Assembly (NCBI GenBank): GCA_030549175.1
Contig: JAUKUA010000001.1
Coordinates: 7,068,001-7,132,000, forward strand
Length of the DNA stretch: 64,000 nt
Source: Lasiosphaeris hirsuta
Lineage: Eukaryota > Ascomycota > Sordariomycetes > Sordariales > Lasiosphaeriaceae
Reading direction: 5' to 3'
Positions 1 to 12,000 of this stretch are shown one piece after another; position 1 is the first letter of the stretch; each line of letters opens with the position of its first letter. The translations under genes were made by a program, and so were the position numbers. The notes beneath the pieces are model-generated. The model was not told the origin of the DNA and searched no databases. It saw only the letters and a program-made list of their open reading frames with translations.

Positions 1-3000
1 GAAACCCCAACATCGCCCCCGAGGGCTGTCTCTCGTGACCTGGATGAGGTCCCCCAACCCCCCAGCCCGCCACCCGGGCAAACGTCAGGAAGCTTTGGTG
101 ATGATCTTGAATTTGCAGCTGCTGTAGCTGCGGGTCTCGAGAGCACTGGATTCAACCCGGACATTGTCATTGATGATCCTACCTACCGACGTCGTAATTC
201 ACCTCCCGGTTCTAATGAGTCGTCCTTCTACGTGCCACCATCTGCAGAGACGGTCACAGATCTTGGAGTTGATACACAGCCCTCTTACTCCGGACCCCGT
301 GATATGGAGACAGACATTCCTACGGATAAGTGGGATACGCTAACAAAGCTCGAAAGGAACCGGGGGCGTGGCAAGCAAGACAAATCTACAAAGAGACAGG
401 ACTCAATCGATACTGACATCCGGTCTGAAGCGCTATCAGTTGTGGAGAAGGTCTCCAGAGATGTTGAGCTTGCTCAAGACGACGAGGTCCAGCCGAAGCT
501 GACCAAGAAGGAACATAAGAAACGTGACAAAGAAAAGGCCAAATCTCTCACTCAAGAGGAAGACATATACGCTCCGCCTGAGTCACAGTCGACCGTCTCT
601 GTTGATGCTGGCGACGAGGATTGGGACAATACTCCTTCAAAAAAAGGAAAGAAGCCGAAGAAGTCTAAGCAACCCGCTATCTCCCGGGCTGACGACGTCC
701 CCGAGAGCTCCAAAAGTGCAGACGTGACGCCCGCGCCCGAGCCTGAGGATGAGTGGGCGCCTATGGACAAAAAGTCCAAGAAAAGGTCATCCAAGCGCGA
801 CCCAATGACTTCTGAATCTTCGGCAACTTACTCTACCCCATCTTCCGAGGTGTCTATTGCTAGCTCTGGTAGCAAAAGGAGCAAGAAAAGCCGTCGATCA
901 AGCACCAAAGATGATTACGACATACCAGAGCAGGAAGAGCCACCGGACCGACCAGGTGATTCGTTTCAAATAATTGATCGTGATGTTGGCTCTATCAAGT
1001 CCAATGGCAGCCATGTTGGTGATGCCGATGACGCAAAATCGGTCAAGTCAATCACGTCTGTTCGCAGCAAGAAGAGCAGCAAGCACGACGACGGGGAGAG
1101 CAGCTTTGAGCTGGTTACACCCACTAACGGCACATTTGAACACGCCGAGAGCTCGATCAATGAGAATGGCGGCAATCAGGATTCTTTTTTAGCTAGTGCC
1201 GGCACCTTTGGCGCAGGTGTCGGCCCGGCAGGCGCTGCGGTTGCGATTGCGACCGAGCCGTCTCGCCCAAATGCCACCCAGGACTTTGCTATGGAGGAGA
1301 CTCGGCTACAGCGAGAGCGTAGCGTCAGCTATGGCTCTCAAGTTGTTGACCCTGAGATCGTCGAACGTGCGATCAAGCCGGCCATCGATCCACAGTTTGG
1401 CGACTTACTTCCCCTCCCACCAAGCGAGCCTGGGTCTCCCAGTCCCCTTCTTGACGACGACTTCCCTACTCTTCCTGAAAGTCGCCCCGATACGCCTCCA
1501 GAGGAGCGTAATACCCGGCCGAAGACACATACCAGAAACCGTAGCTCCATCGTTGAGACGCCCAAGACTCCTAGTCGCACAGCCGTTCCGCTGCAATTCC
1601 GTCTAGGCCGGGGGTCAGTCCCCTCATCCCCAGGATTTCTAGGACGCTCATCGCCAGGCATGTCACCTATCCTGTCGTGCGAGATGGGCCTTGAGACCCC
1701 CCCGTCTACGAGACGCCCACGCCCAATGTCCTGGGAAGGCAGCCGTGAGATCAAGCCGCTTTATTTAATCGAGAAGACGAGCTCGAGCACTCTCGGCGCT
1801 GAGTTCCAACCAGATGACTTACCTGAGTTGCCGCCCAGCGGTCCTCCTTCGCGGGGTTCGCCCGGTCCGGAGCTGAGAACGGGAGACGACGATCTCGATT
1901 ATCCCAACGTCGGTCTAGGCTTCAGCCATAGGCTCGAGAGCCTCAGAGATTTGAGGGTTGATACTCAACTTCCAATTTCACCTGAACATGATCTTCTCGG
2001 ATCTCAAGAGGTCACACCAAAGGCTGGAATGCCGCCGGCGCTTCTGCTGGAGGCATTACCCGTGGTTAAGGATGCATCCAATCTTCCAGCTCCGCCCGAG
2101 AGTCGAGGCAGCTCGATTGCGGGAGACCCTGTTGACAGCGTCGCCGCTGAAGTATCAATGGAGCCCGCAGAGTTAGTGCCAACAGCTCTGCCTCCTCAAT
2201 CGCTTGATGAGAGCGTGACCAGCCTTCCGGCCTTACCTGAGAGTCGCAGCAATTCGGTCGTCAGGCCTGCTGTTGAGACAGCGGTATCTGAACCGGTTCA
2301 GCAAGCCGATGTGGTGTCGGATCTCCCTGATATCAAAGAGAGCCGCAGTAGCTCAATCCCCAGGGCATCTACCGAAACGATGGTGACTGAAAGCCACACA
2401 GAGCCAACAGAAACTGCGGCTCAGAAGTCTCCAGAGCAGAAACCTACTGAGGAGGTCGTACCAGTCTCAGTCTTTTCTCGGTCGCTCGATGAGGATGTTT
2501 CTGTCCTGCCGGCTCTGCCCGAGAGTCGTAGTAGTTCAATTGCTAGGCCTGTTGTTGAGACTGAGGTACCCAGCCCTCGTCAAGCATCCGAGCAGGATGT
2601 ATCGGATCTCCCCGCGTTGCCGGAGAGCCGCAGCAGCTCAATTTCTCGGCCCCTCTTTGAAACAGTGGCGGCTGAGATACTTCCAGAGCCCACAGTCAAG
2701 GAGATCGTACCCGATCCTGTGCTCTCTCGGTCACTTCAGGAGGACGTATCTGACCTGCCACCTCTGCCTGAGAGTCGTAGCAGCTCGATTGGTAGGCCCG
2801 TTGTTGAGACTGCGGTATCAAGCCCGCGTCAACTACCCCAGAAGGACTTGCCGGATCTCCTGCCCCCCCAGAAAGTCGTAGCAGCTCAATTGCCCGGGCT
2901 TCTTTCGAACTCGTGGTACCTACTCCCCCGCTATCCGAAGCCGATGTCTCTAGCCTTCCGCCCCTCCCTGGCAGTCGAACTACTTCGCCATTTTTGGAAC

Positions 3001-6000
3001 CTTTCCAGCCCGTTGATGAACCAGAGGCCGCGGGGCTCACTGAAGCTACCAGACCGAGCATCCAAGTACCTTCCTTGGCCGATGAGCAGACTCTTGTTGC
3101 CTCTTTCTCGCAGGGTCCAGCTTCCCCGTCGCAAGATATTACCGAATCGTTTGAAGATCTCAAGGCTTACAAAACAGGGAGACAGACAACCCCAACTGCT
3201 GCTGATCCCCTGTTCATGGCTGCTGGTGGAGCTACTGCTGGAGAGGTTATTGTTGCGCACATGTTACAGGATAATACTCCACGTGATCTTGGCGATTTGG
3301 AACTGGATAAGTCTCGATCTCCTGTCTACAGCAAAGCTGAGAGTGTCATGTCTTACATGGATGATGGATTTGACAACGCTTCTACTATTGCAGCATCCGA
3401 AGCCCCGACCAATTATAGCTACCTGTCTGGATCAACTGTCATGGGACCGCTGGATTCTTTCAGCAAGACGAGAGAGTCGCCTAGACTAGACAGGTTTGCT
3501 TTTGTACCCCCGTCAGCTAGGAAGGGGCCGAAAACTCTTGAAATCGAATCAACAGTTCCCGAGATTCCAGAGCAACCCCAGCCTCCCACTCAGGCTGAAG
3601 ACGGCTCAAGTTCTTTCGGTTCTTCGAGAAAGGGCAAGAAGAAACAGTCCGAGGATGCGACTACCGCTCAAACCAAGTCGTCTTCGGAGGAGAAGGCTCA
3701 ACTCTCACCTGTTGATGAACAGCCCGAGAAGGCTGCAACTCTACAACAGTCTACGAGCACGCTCAAGAAGGGCAAGAAGAAGGGTAAGAAGGAGGTCTCT
3801 TGGGAGCCGACCGGGCCAAGCTACGACGACTGGGAAACCCCCCAGGTAAGGCGGGAATTTTTTTGCCACACATACAACGCAGCAGGCTGATAAAGTATTA
3901 CAGGATCTTGACGAGGCTGTTCCGGCTGAGGTTACATCCGGCGATCTACGGGACCTTCCCGCCTCTGAGCCCGTGGCCACTGAGCAGCCTACTAGCGATC
4001 AAGCTGCTGATGACCCCGTCCTCGAGACACCAACTGCCGAACAGGAAGTACTTGCGGCCGCCGAGGCTGGAGCCGATGACCCCCCCGCGGCAACCAAGAG
4101 CAAAAAAGGGAAGACAGGCAAGAAGCCCAAAGGTCAGGAGTTTGACCAAACGCCACCGGACGCAAGCTTTGCAGAATCCGGGAGTCGCGGTGTCGTGGAG
4201 CCCCAACAAGAACCACAACAAGACGTGGAGCACCCATCCGGCCAGCCCCCGGCAAATCCAAGCACCAATGATGCCCCAGACAATTTCTCTACGCCAAGCA
4301 GAAAGAGCAAGAAAATGCCGAAGGCCAAGAAAATTGACGACAGAGTGGAGCCGGAAGTGGACCATGAGGAGCCTGAAAAGGCCGAAGCGGCAGCGAGCTC
4401 TGTTAACGTGGCAGGCGATGCTGAGTCAATTGAGCAGCAGCCTGGGCCTATTTCTCCGGTGCAGGAGGCGAGCAGCAAGATGGCGGAAGAGTCTGCCGCT
4501 GCAGTGGGCGCGGAGGACGTGGTGCCACAGGACGACCTGGCGTCACCTAGCGGCGGTGAGCTTGCAGGGAGCCAGCGATCGACCGAGCCCGAGCCCACGG
4601 TGGACAGTGCCGCTCCCGCGTCCGCAGACGCTAAACCCGAGGACCAGGATGAGCAACCTGTGCCTGTCCCCACAGAACCTGCTGAGCGCTCTGGGACCGC
4701 TGGAACCACTGAGCCCGCCGAGGCGCCCAAACAGGATGACAAGAAGGGCATGTTTTCGTCTGGAATATCGATGCTCCCTTCCATGTCAGGCGTCGGATCC
4801 TTCTTCGGTCTCGGGAAGCGTGACACAAAGCCGGTGGAGCAGGCGCCCCAGCCTTTGGCGGATGAACAGGAGAAAAAGATACGGGCAGAGGACCCGTCGG
4901 CTCGTGACGCACCAACAATGCAAAGCGCTGAGGAGCCACTATTTTCGTCTGGTCAGCAACAGCACGAGGAACTCTTGGGGTCCAGCCGACAGGGTCCGGA
5001 CGTGGGGCGGCTGCAGGGCTCGCAGGAGCCCACCAGCCACGACAAATCAGTGGACGACACAACAAGCAGCACGCTAGACACCGCTGTTTCCCTGCCCGCT
5101 TCCCTGCCCAACGAGCTAGTCCCGGCCCCTGACGTCCCCACTCCCGATCTCACCGTGTCGGTCGCGACAGCGACGCCAGCCACTGAGGCCATTCGGGAAT
5201 TGAATCTGGAACATAGCCAGCCACAAGTCACCAAGCTCCTAGACACTCAGCCTGACAAAAATGAGCCTTCTCCTGCCGCCTTGGACGCGTCTCCCGATTC
5301 CACTTCTATCATTGCGGTATCAGAAGAACCTAAGCAAGGCATTGACGAGACTGTCGGCAACGACGACGGCGACAACACTATCAACACCACACGCAGCACA
5401 GCAGCACCAGCTAGCACAATGGATTGGGAACAAGACACCGGCGCCGGCAAGAAGAAGGGCAAGAAGAGCAAGAACAACAAGCGTCAAACCATCAAAGACG
5501 AGACCCCGGTGCCTGTGCAGGATTTCGGCACTGGCGTGCCTGCGGATGCTGCTATCCCCGAACCCGAGTCTCCGGCCGCACCCCCCGCCCCCGAGGAGGC
5601 TGCCGCCGACGACATGTGGGGCGAGCCCAGCGGTAAGAAGGGAAAGAAGTCCAAAAAGGACAACAAGGGCGACAAGAAGAAGCAGGGCAATACTGTTGCC
5701 GACGAGGCCCCTGCGGCCGAGACAACTGGGCCCGTCTCGGAGCCCGTGATTTCGGAGACTCCCGAGGAGGCCGCCCCCGCTGAAGAGTCACCGGAGGAAA
5801 CTTTAGCCGAGGCTGCTTCGGGCAAGAAAGGTAAGGGTAAGAACAAGAAGGGTAAGAAGAAGGGCGCTGCTGTTGATGAGGCTTCTGCTGTTGAGCCTAT
5901 TGGCTCGGTGGAGAAGGATGGCTCTGAGGCTCCCATCGCTGAGGAGGTCGCTGTCGAAGCCCCTGTCGTCGAGGGGATTCCCGTCACTGAAGAAGCCCAA

Positions 6001-9000
6001 GCCGCCGAGGAAGTTGCTGCTGTTAGTGGGGTGGCCGAGCCCGTGATCTCAGAGTCCCCAGAGGAGAGCGTCCCAGCAGAGCAGGTGGCAGAGGAGGTAC
6101 AGGTAGAGACAACTTCAGAAAAGAAGGGCAAGAAGGATAAGAAGGGGAAGAAGAAACAGAATGTCGCCGCTGTTACCGATGATACGCCAGCCGTCGAGGA
6201 GCCTTCTGTCGCCGAAGAGGTCCTTGTTACTCCAGAAACCCCTGCCGTTGAAGAGGCACCCGAGCTTGTGATCCCAGAATCTCTGCAGGAAGATACCGCA
6301 GCTGAAAAGACGGCAAAGGGAACTCCGGAAGAACCGATTTCGACCAAGAAGGGTAAGAAGGACAAGAAGGGCAAGAAAAAGCAGGCTGCCCCTATCACTA
6401 ATGAGCCGTCTGCTATCGAGCCTACTGACCCCGCAGTCGACAAGATCGCTAAACCCGTGACCTCGGAGCTTTCGCAGGAAAACATACCGGTTGAAGCTGC
6501 TGAGACTGCTCTGGTGGAAGAGACGGCAGAGGTGAACGTGGTGGAGCTAACCTCAGGCAAGAAGAATAAGAAGGACAAGAAGAAAAAGAAGCAGGGTAGC
6601 GTCGTCGTTGATGAGACGCCAGCGGCTGCCGAGTCAGCCGATTCTTCCGAGCAGCCAGCCACTGAGACACCTGTTGCTGAGGAGGCTCCTGCGGTCGAAA
6701 AAGTTCTCACAACTGAGGCGAGCCCTACTGCCGAAGAGACCCCAGTCACTAAAGAAGTCCCCGCCACGGAAGAGGTTCCTGCTGTCGAAGAGACTCCTGC
6801 CATCAAATATTCACTCGTTACCGAGGAGGTTCCTACCGCCGAAGAGGCTCCTGTCACCGAGGATGTCCCTGTCATTGAGGACAAATCTGTCGCCGAAGCT
6901 CCTGTCATCGAAGAGACTTCGACAGCCGACGAGATTACTCCCGCCGAGGAACACCCGCCTGCCAATGAACCTTCTATTCTCGACAAGGTTCTCGCCACTG
7001 ATGGGGACGCGATAATCGAGGATGTTCCGGTCACTGAGGTCTCCGAGCCCGTGATCTTGGAGACACCACAGGCGACTCCTCCGGCGGAAGAGTCTTCAGA
7101 ATGGCCTGAGGCAGCTTCTGGTAAGAAGGGCAAAAAGGACAAGAAGAAGAAGAAGCAAAGTGTGCAAGAGCCGTCTGAACCCTATCCCACTGAGGCTTCA
7201 GCCGAACAGACCCCGGTTGAGGTGACCGCTGAGTCTCAGCCAATCGTCAAAAGTCCGCAAGTTGAAGCCGCTCCTGAACCGGAGGCCGATATTTCTGCAA
7301 TTGTGCCGGCCGAACCTGCCACTGGCGAAACTACGGGAGACGCTGCCCCCAAAAAAGGCAAAAAGGGCAAGAAAGATAAGGGCACTCAAGAGTCATTAGA
7401 TCCCCTCCCGGTCGATGCTTCGACCGAAAACAGCATATCCAAGCCAATTGACGAGTCTGAGAAGACCACTGAGAGCCCAACAATTGAAACCAACACTGCT
7501 CTTGAGCAATCGCAAGCCTCACTCGACGGCTCTACCAGCACTCCACCTGAGCCGACTGCAGAAGACGCACTCCTAGAACCAACTTCAAAGAAGGGAAAGA
7601 AAAACAGAAAAGGCAAGAAACCGAGCACCCAAGAAGTTTCCGAGCAAGCTCAAGTCGAACCCGCACCACCTAAAGAGCCCGTTGAGCAGCTGACTGAGGA
7701 GCCCGCGCCAATCGCTGAGAGCGCTCAAGTTGAGGTTATCACCGAGGAACCCAAGCCAGTTGAGCCTGCTGAACTCGAACAACCACCCCAGGAAGAGCCT
7801 ACACAAGAAGATCCCTTGCCTGAGCCGAGCAGTGGGAAGAAGGGCAAGAAAAGCAAAAAGAATAAGAAGCAGGCTGCTCAAGAAGCTTCTAAATCTCCTC
7901 TGGTAGCTGAAACTCCAATCGAAGTCCCAGCAGAGCTTGAGCCCAAGCCAGCAGCCACACCAACCGAAATTTCCCAGCCTGAGGAGAAGCAAGCTACACA
8001 AGAACTCTCGGATTCCCCTACACTTGAGACGCTAATTGAAGGCGAAACGCCTTTACTACCATCGGATGTCGTCGCACCAATTGAGATCCCCCAGGTTCAA
8101 GAAAAGCAGCCAACTGAGGAGCCTCCTAGTTCTCCTGCCGACGCACCGCTCAATGAAATTGTATCGGAGCCTGAACAAGTCGTCGCCTCAGCCGAAGCCG
8201 CTGAGGCCGATCTTCCTTCTGAGGAGCCCAAGACCGTCATTATCGAACCCGACGAGCAACCTGGTCCTAGCGAGGCTGTCCAAGAAGACTTGTTCCCGGG
8301 AAAGAAGGGTAAGAAGAACAAGAAGGGAAAGAATGTCGCTCAGCCTGCTCAAGAACCGGAAACCAAGACTGAAGAGTCAATCGAGCCAGCCCCTGCTGAT
8401 GCCACCGCCCAAGAGCCCGAAACTACATCTAGTAAGAAGTCCAAGAAAAAGCGAGGTCCGAAGTCGCTTCGGCCCGAAGAACCGCTCGACAATACAGCCG
8501 AGAGCTCAAGCCAAGTCGAAATCCCTATCCAACCATCCAATACTGAATCCAAAACACCAGCAACTGCCACAGACACTACGTCTGAAGCACCGGAGACGCC
8601 AGCTCGGCTCGAAACTGAGGTCGGCGTAGAAAACGTAAGTTGCAGCCACATTAGAAGTGAGCTTGTGGAAGCAAGCATCTGACAATAACCAGAAAAACAA
8701 CGCTGTACCCCGACTCGAGGATGAGCCCAGCCCCCTCAGCCAGCCGGCTCTCGAAAAGGTGGACGATTGGGACCAGGAAGGGCCCTCCACAATCCAGGAC
8801 ATGGAAGACGCCAGCGCCAGCCCTAAGAGCCGAAAGGACAAGAAAAAGCGACAGAGCGTGGCTTTTGCCGAACCCATCGAGGAGCTCCTCAACCCTACCA
8901 ATAAAGCCCAGAGTGACGACACATCAAGTACCTCGCTCGATGACCCGGCCATTTCTCACGTTGAGACGGCGGATAAGAGCCAGGCCAGCACGCCTGAAGG

Positions 9001-12000
9001 TGAGGAGCCAAGAGGTGAGGAAGCCGAACAACTAGCCACGGACTCCATGACCAGAGAACAACCCAAGGACTCCCTACCTGAGGCTCTTCAAACAGGCGAC
9101 TCCTTTGATGAGCAAGCCCTCCCGGAAGCCGAACCTTCCCGTGCCCCTGAAGACGGAGCTTCTATTCCTCTTCCCGTTGACCAAAGTGTTTCTGAATCTG
9201 GCCTTAACACGAAATCACTACAGGAACCTTTAGAGCAAGCGACGGCCGAGACTCTGGAGCCGGCGACCAATGACGTAACACTGGCAAGTCTTCCGTCCGA
9301 TGAGCACAAGGCGGAACCGTCCCATTCGACAACTCAGCACGACCATAACATTACTTCATCCGATGTGCCACTTGGGGGTGGATTGACTAGAAACGTGGGA
9401 TCCATCAGCGAGCTTGCCTTTTGGGACGAAAACCAAGGCGTATCTACAATCGCTTCGAAGAAGGGCAAGAAAGACAAGAAGAAGAAGCGCAATAACCAGC
9501 CTGACAGCGAATTAGAGCCAATCGTGGAGCAAGCGGAAGCGGATCGACAAGTTGGTGATCAAGGCGAACCTTCAGCCTTAGGCGCGCAAGCCCCACTTGA
9601 GAGCACCACTGAACCGGCGACAAGTGGTGCAATCACGGCAGAGCAAGAACCAATTAGCGCCTTCGAAGCGCCCATCGCCGAAGAACTTTCCGAGCTCTCT
9701 TCTTCCAAGAAAGCTTCAAAGAAGGACAAGAAGAAGCGAAAGGGCAAGCCTCAAGACAGCCCTGAAGCTGAATCCTCTGGAGAGCAACAGCAGAGTCTAG
9801 ATTCATTAACACCACCTCACACTGTTGATGAGGTGCACCCCTCACAGAAACCCGCCCTCCCCGCGACTCCCGCTCTTAGCGCTGAGACTACCGAGCCACA
9901 GAGGGTCCCAGCCTCTCAGGAGCCTAGTGTCACTGCAACCGAACCAACCAAACGCCCAAGAGCCCTCGGCCTGCAGGCAACAAAATCAATCCCGATTTCG
10001 AATGAACGTCAGTCAAGAAGCCCCCAGGCCAACACCCCCACCGACATCAAGGCCACCGACTTCGATTCTGACTCTCGGCCAATGTCTCCTCCCGAGCAAG
10101 GCTCAGGGACATCGACGCCTTACAGCATCCGAAAGTCCGCAAAGAAGGACAAGACAAAGAAGAAGAAGGCTACGCCAAAGGCTGAGACTGAGTCCGACCC
10201 ATGGCCAACTGCATCACCAGAGCGTAGCTCTACCTTCAGTCTCAATCAGCTTCCCGAGATCCCCTTTGAGAGCCGCGAGATTGAGCGACTTCTCATCCAG
10301 CTCAGCACCGTCGAAGAGGAAACCGAACCCGCCACCGAGAGTGAGCTTTCGCTGGTTTCGCCGGCCAAGAATGGGGAGAGCGAGCTTGCACGCCTGCTCA
10401 AGAAGCGGAGATCGACTCTATCAGACTCTTCATCTTCACTTGTTCAAGCGTTTTCAGAAGATGGCGGCAGATCCGTCGCCACCACCGAGTTCGGTGGATT
10501 TGGTGATGATTTCGACTCCGAAGGTCACGTCCACTCGCTCAGGAATCGCAAGGCTGCCAAAGATAAAACTACCAAAGACAAGAGCTCCAAGGATAAGAAA
10601 AAGAGTAAGCGCAAGAACTCATTACTCGATGAGCCATGGCCTAGCAGTGAGGTTTCCGCTGCTGAAGACTCGGCTGCCACGCCCAAGGCCAGAAAGTCAG
10701 CCGGGGCCGAAGCCAGGTCAAGATCCGGCTCACCTACCGAGAAGTCGAGCCAAGCTGCAAATGTAGCCAAGCTAGCTGCTGCTGCGACTTCCATGAGCAA
10801 AGGTCTTCCGACTGCACGTGTGTCGGGGCCTTTGCCAGTTGTGCCCGAGTCAGTGGAGACACAAGATCCTCCGAAGCCGGAGACTGAGGATGTTCAAACA
10901 CCTACCAGAGCAACAGAGGTCGTCGCTACGGCATCTCCACAAGTAGAGGACCCGCAAGTTGTAGCGGTGAGCGATCCCGAGTCAAGTGTGGAGCCTCAGC
11001 AAGTCGATATCCCTCGCTCATTGTCGCCCCGCCCGACCGATGTTTCCGAGCCTGTTCAGCTCGGGGTTGAAGACAATGTCTCCAGCAGCCTTCCAACAGA
11101 TGAGCCTGTAACTCTTGCACCCAGTGATGCTCAAGCACAGGATCCGGAACCCGCCAGCCAACAAGAACCGGAACCAACCCCAGAGGACGAGGCAGATATG
11201 TTCCTAGTAAAGAAGGGCAAGAAGGAGAAAAAGAAGAAGCGAGGATCTGTGGCTCAAGATAGCAACTCCGAGCAGCCTGAGTCTGCTGAGCCTGCGGTTG
11301 ACAAGTTGGTAGACGTGTCAGCTGAAGCCAACTTTGCTCCGGCCGAACAAGCCACTGTTGAAGTTGCTGACGAGCCTGTCTTCGATGCTACTCCAGCGAA
11401 GAAGGGCAAAAAAGACAAGAAGGGTAAAAAGACTAAAAAGGGTGAACAAAGCAGTGCGATTGTCGATGATGCCCCTATCCCCACCGAGGAGCCTTCCGTC
11501 CTGCAGACGCCAATTGAGGAGCCTGTCCCCGCCGCAAAGCCTGTCGAAGCGCCCGTTGCTGAGAAAGTCGCCCGTACCGAAGAACCTGAGATGCCCGCCG
11601 AAAGTGAGACAGCGCCCGAAGTTCGGCCTGATTCTATTGTCATTCCAGAACCAACTGTTGTTGAAGAGCCCGCCGTCGTCCAAGAAGCCACACCTGCAGA
11701 AGAGGAGCCTGCCAAGCCAGCCGACGTTGAAGCTACTCGCGACATAGACCAGCAAGATTCTTCCCTCCCTCAAGAGGATGTTGAAGAATTTCCGCTGACC
11801 AACAATAAGGCGAAGAAAGACAAGAAAAAGAAGAAAGGCGCAATGAAATCCGAGTCTGAGTCCCCTTCTGGAATTGCAACACCACTTTTCGGAGAGCCTA
11901 GCACCACTATCCCCGCCAAAACCAAGGAACCCGAGACTGCGGCCGACGAAGCTGAAGCTATTCCTCAAGATGACGTAGCACAAAACGAACCTTTCGCACA

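Noticed and set aside
1338..1754. Antisense and alternate-frame open readings in the first 4 kb
   Set aside because: The + strand frame carries the repeat consensus; the others have no repeat structure or domain.
2913..3490. Intron as explanation for the frame change in the giant gene
   Set aside because: The repeat core reads continuously in the new frame right from the C run, so removing an intron here would delete conserved repeat sequence.
5484..7142. 552-codon open frame on the - strand
   Set aside because: It lies wholly opposite the giant gene and mirrors its AAG/GAG-rich codons as Ser/Thr/Phe-rich sequence. It is a compositional shadow with no domain.
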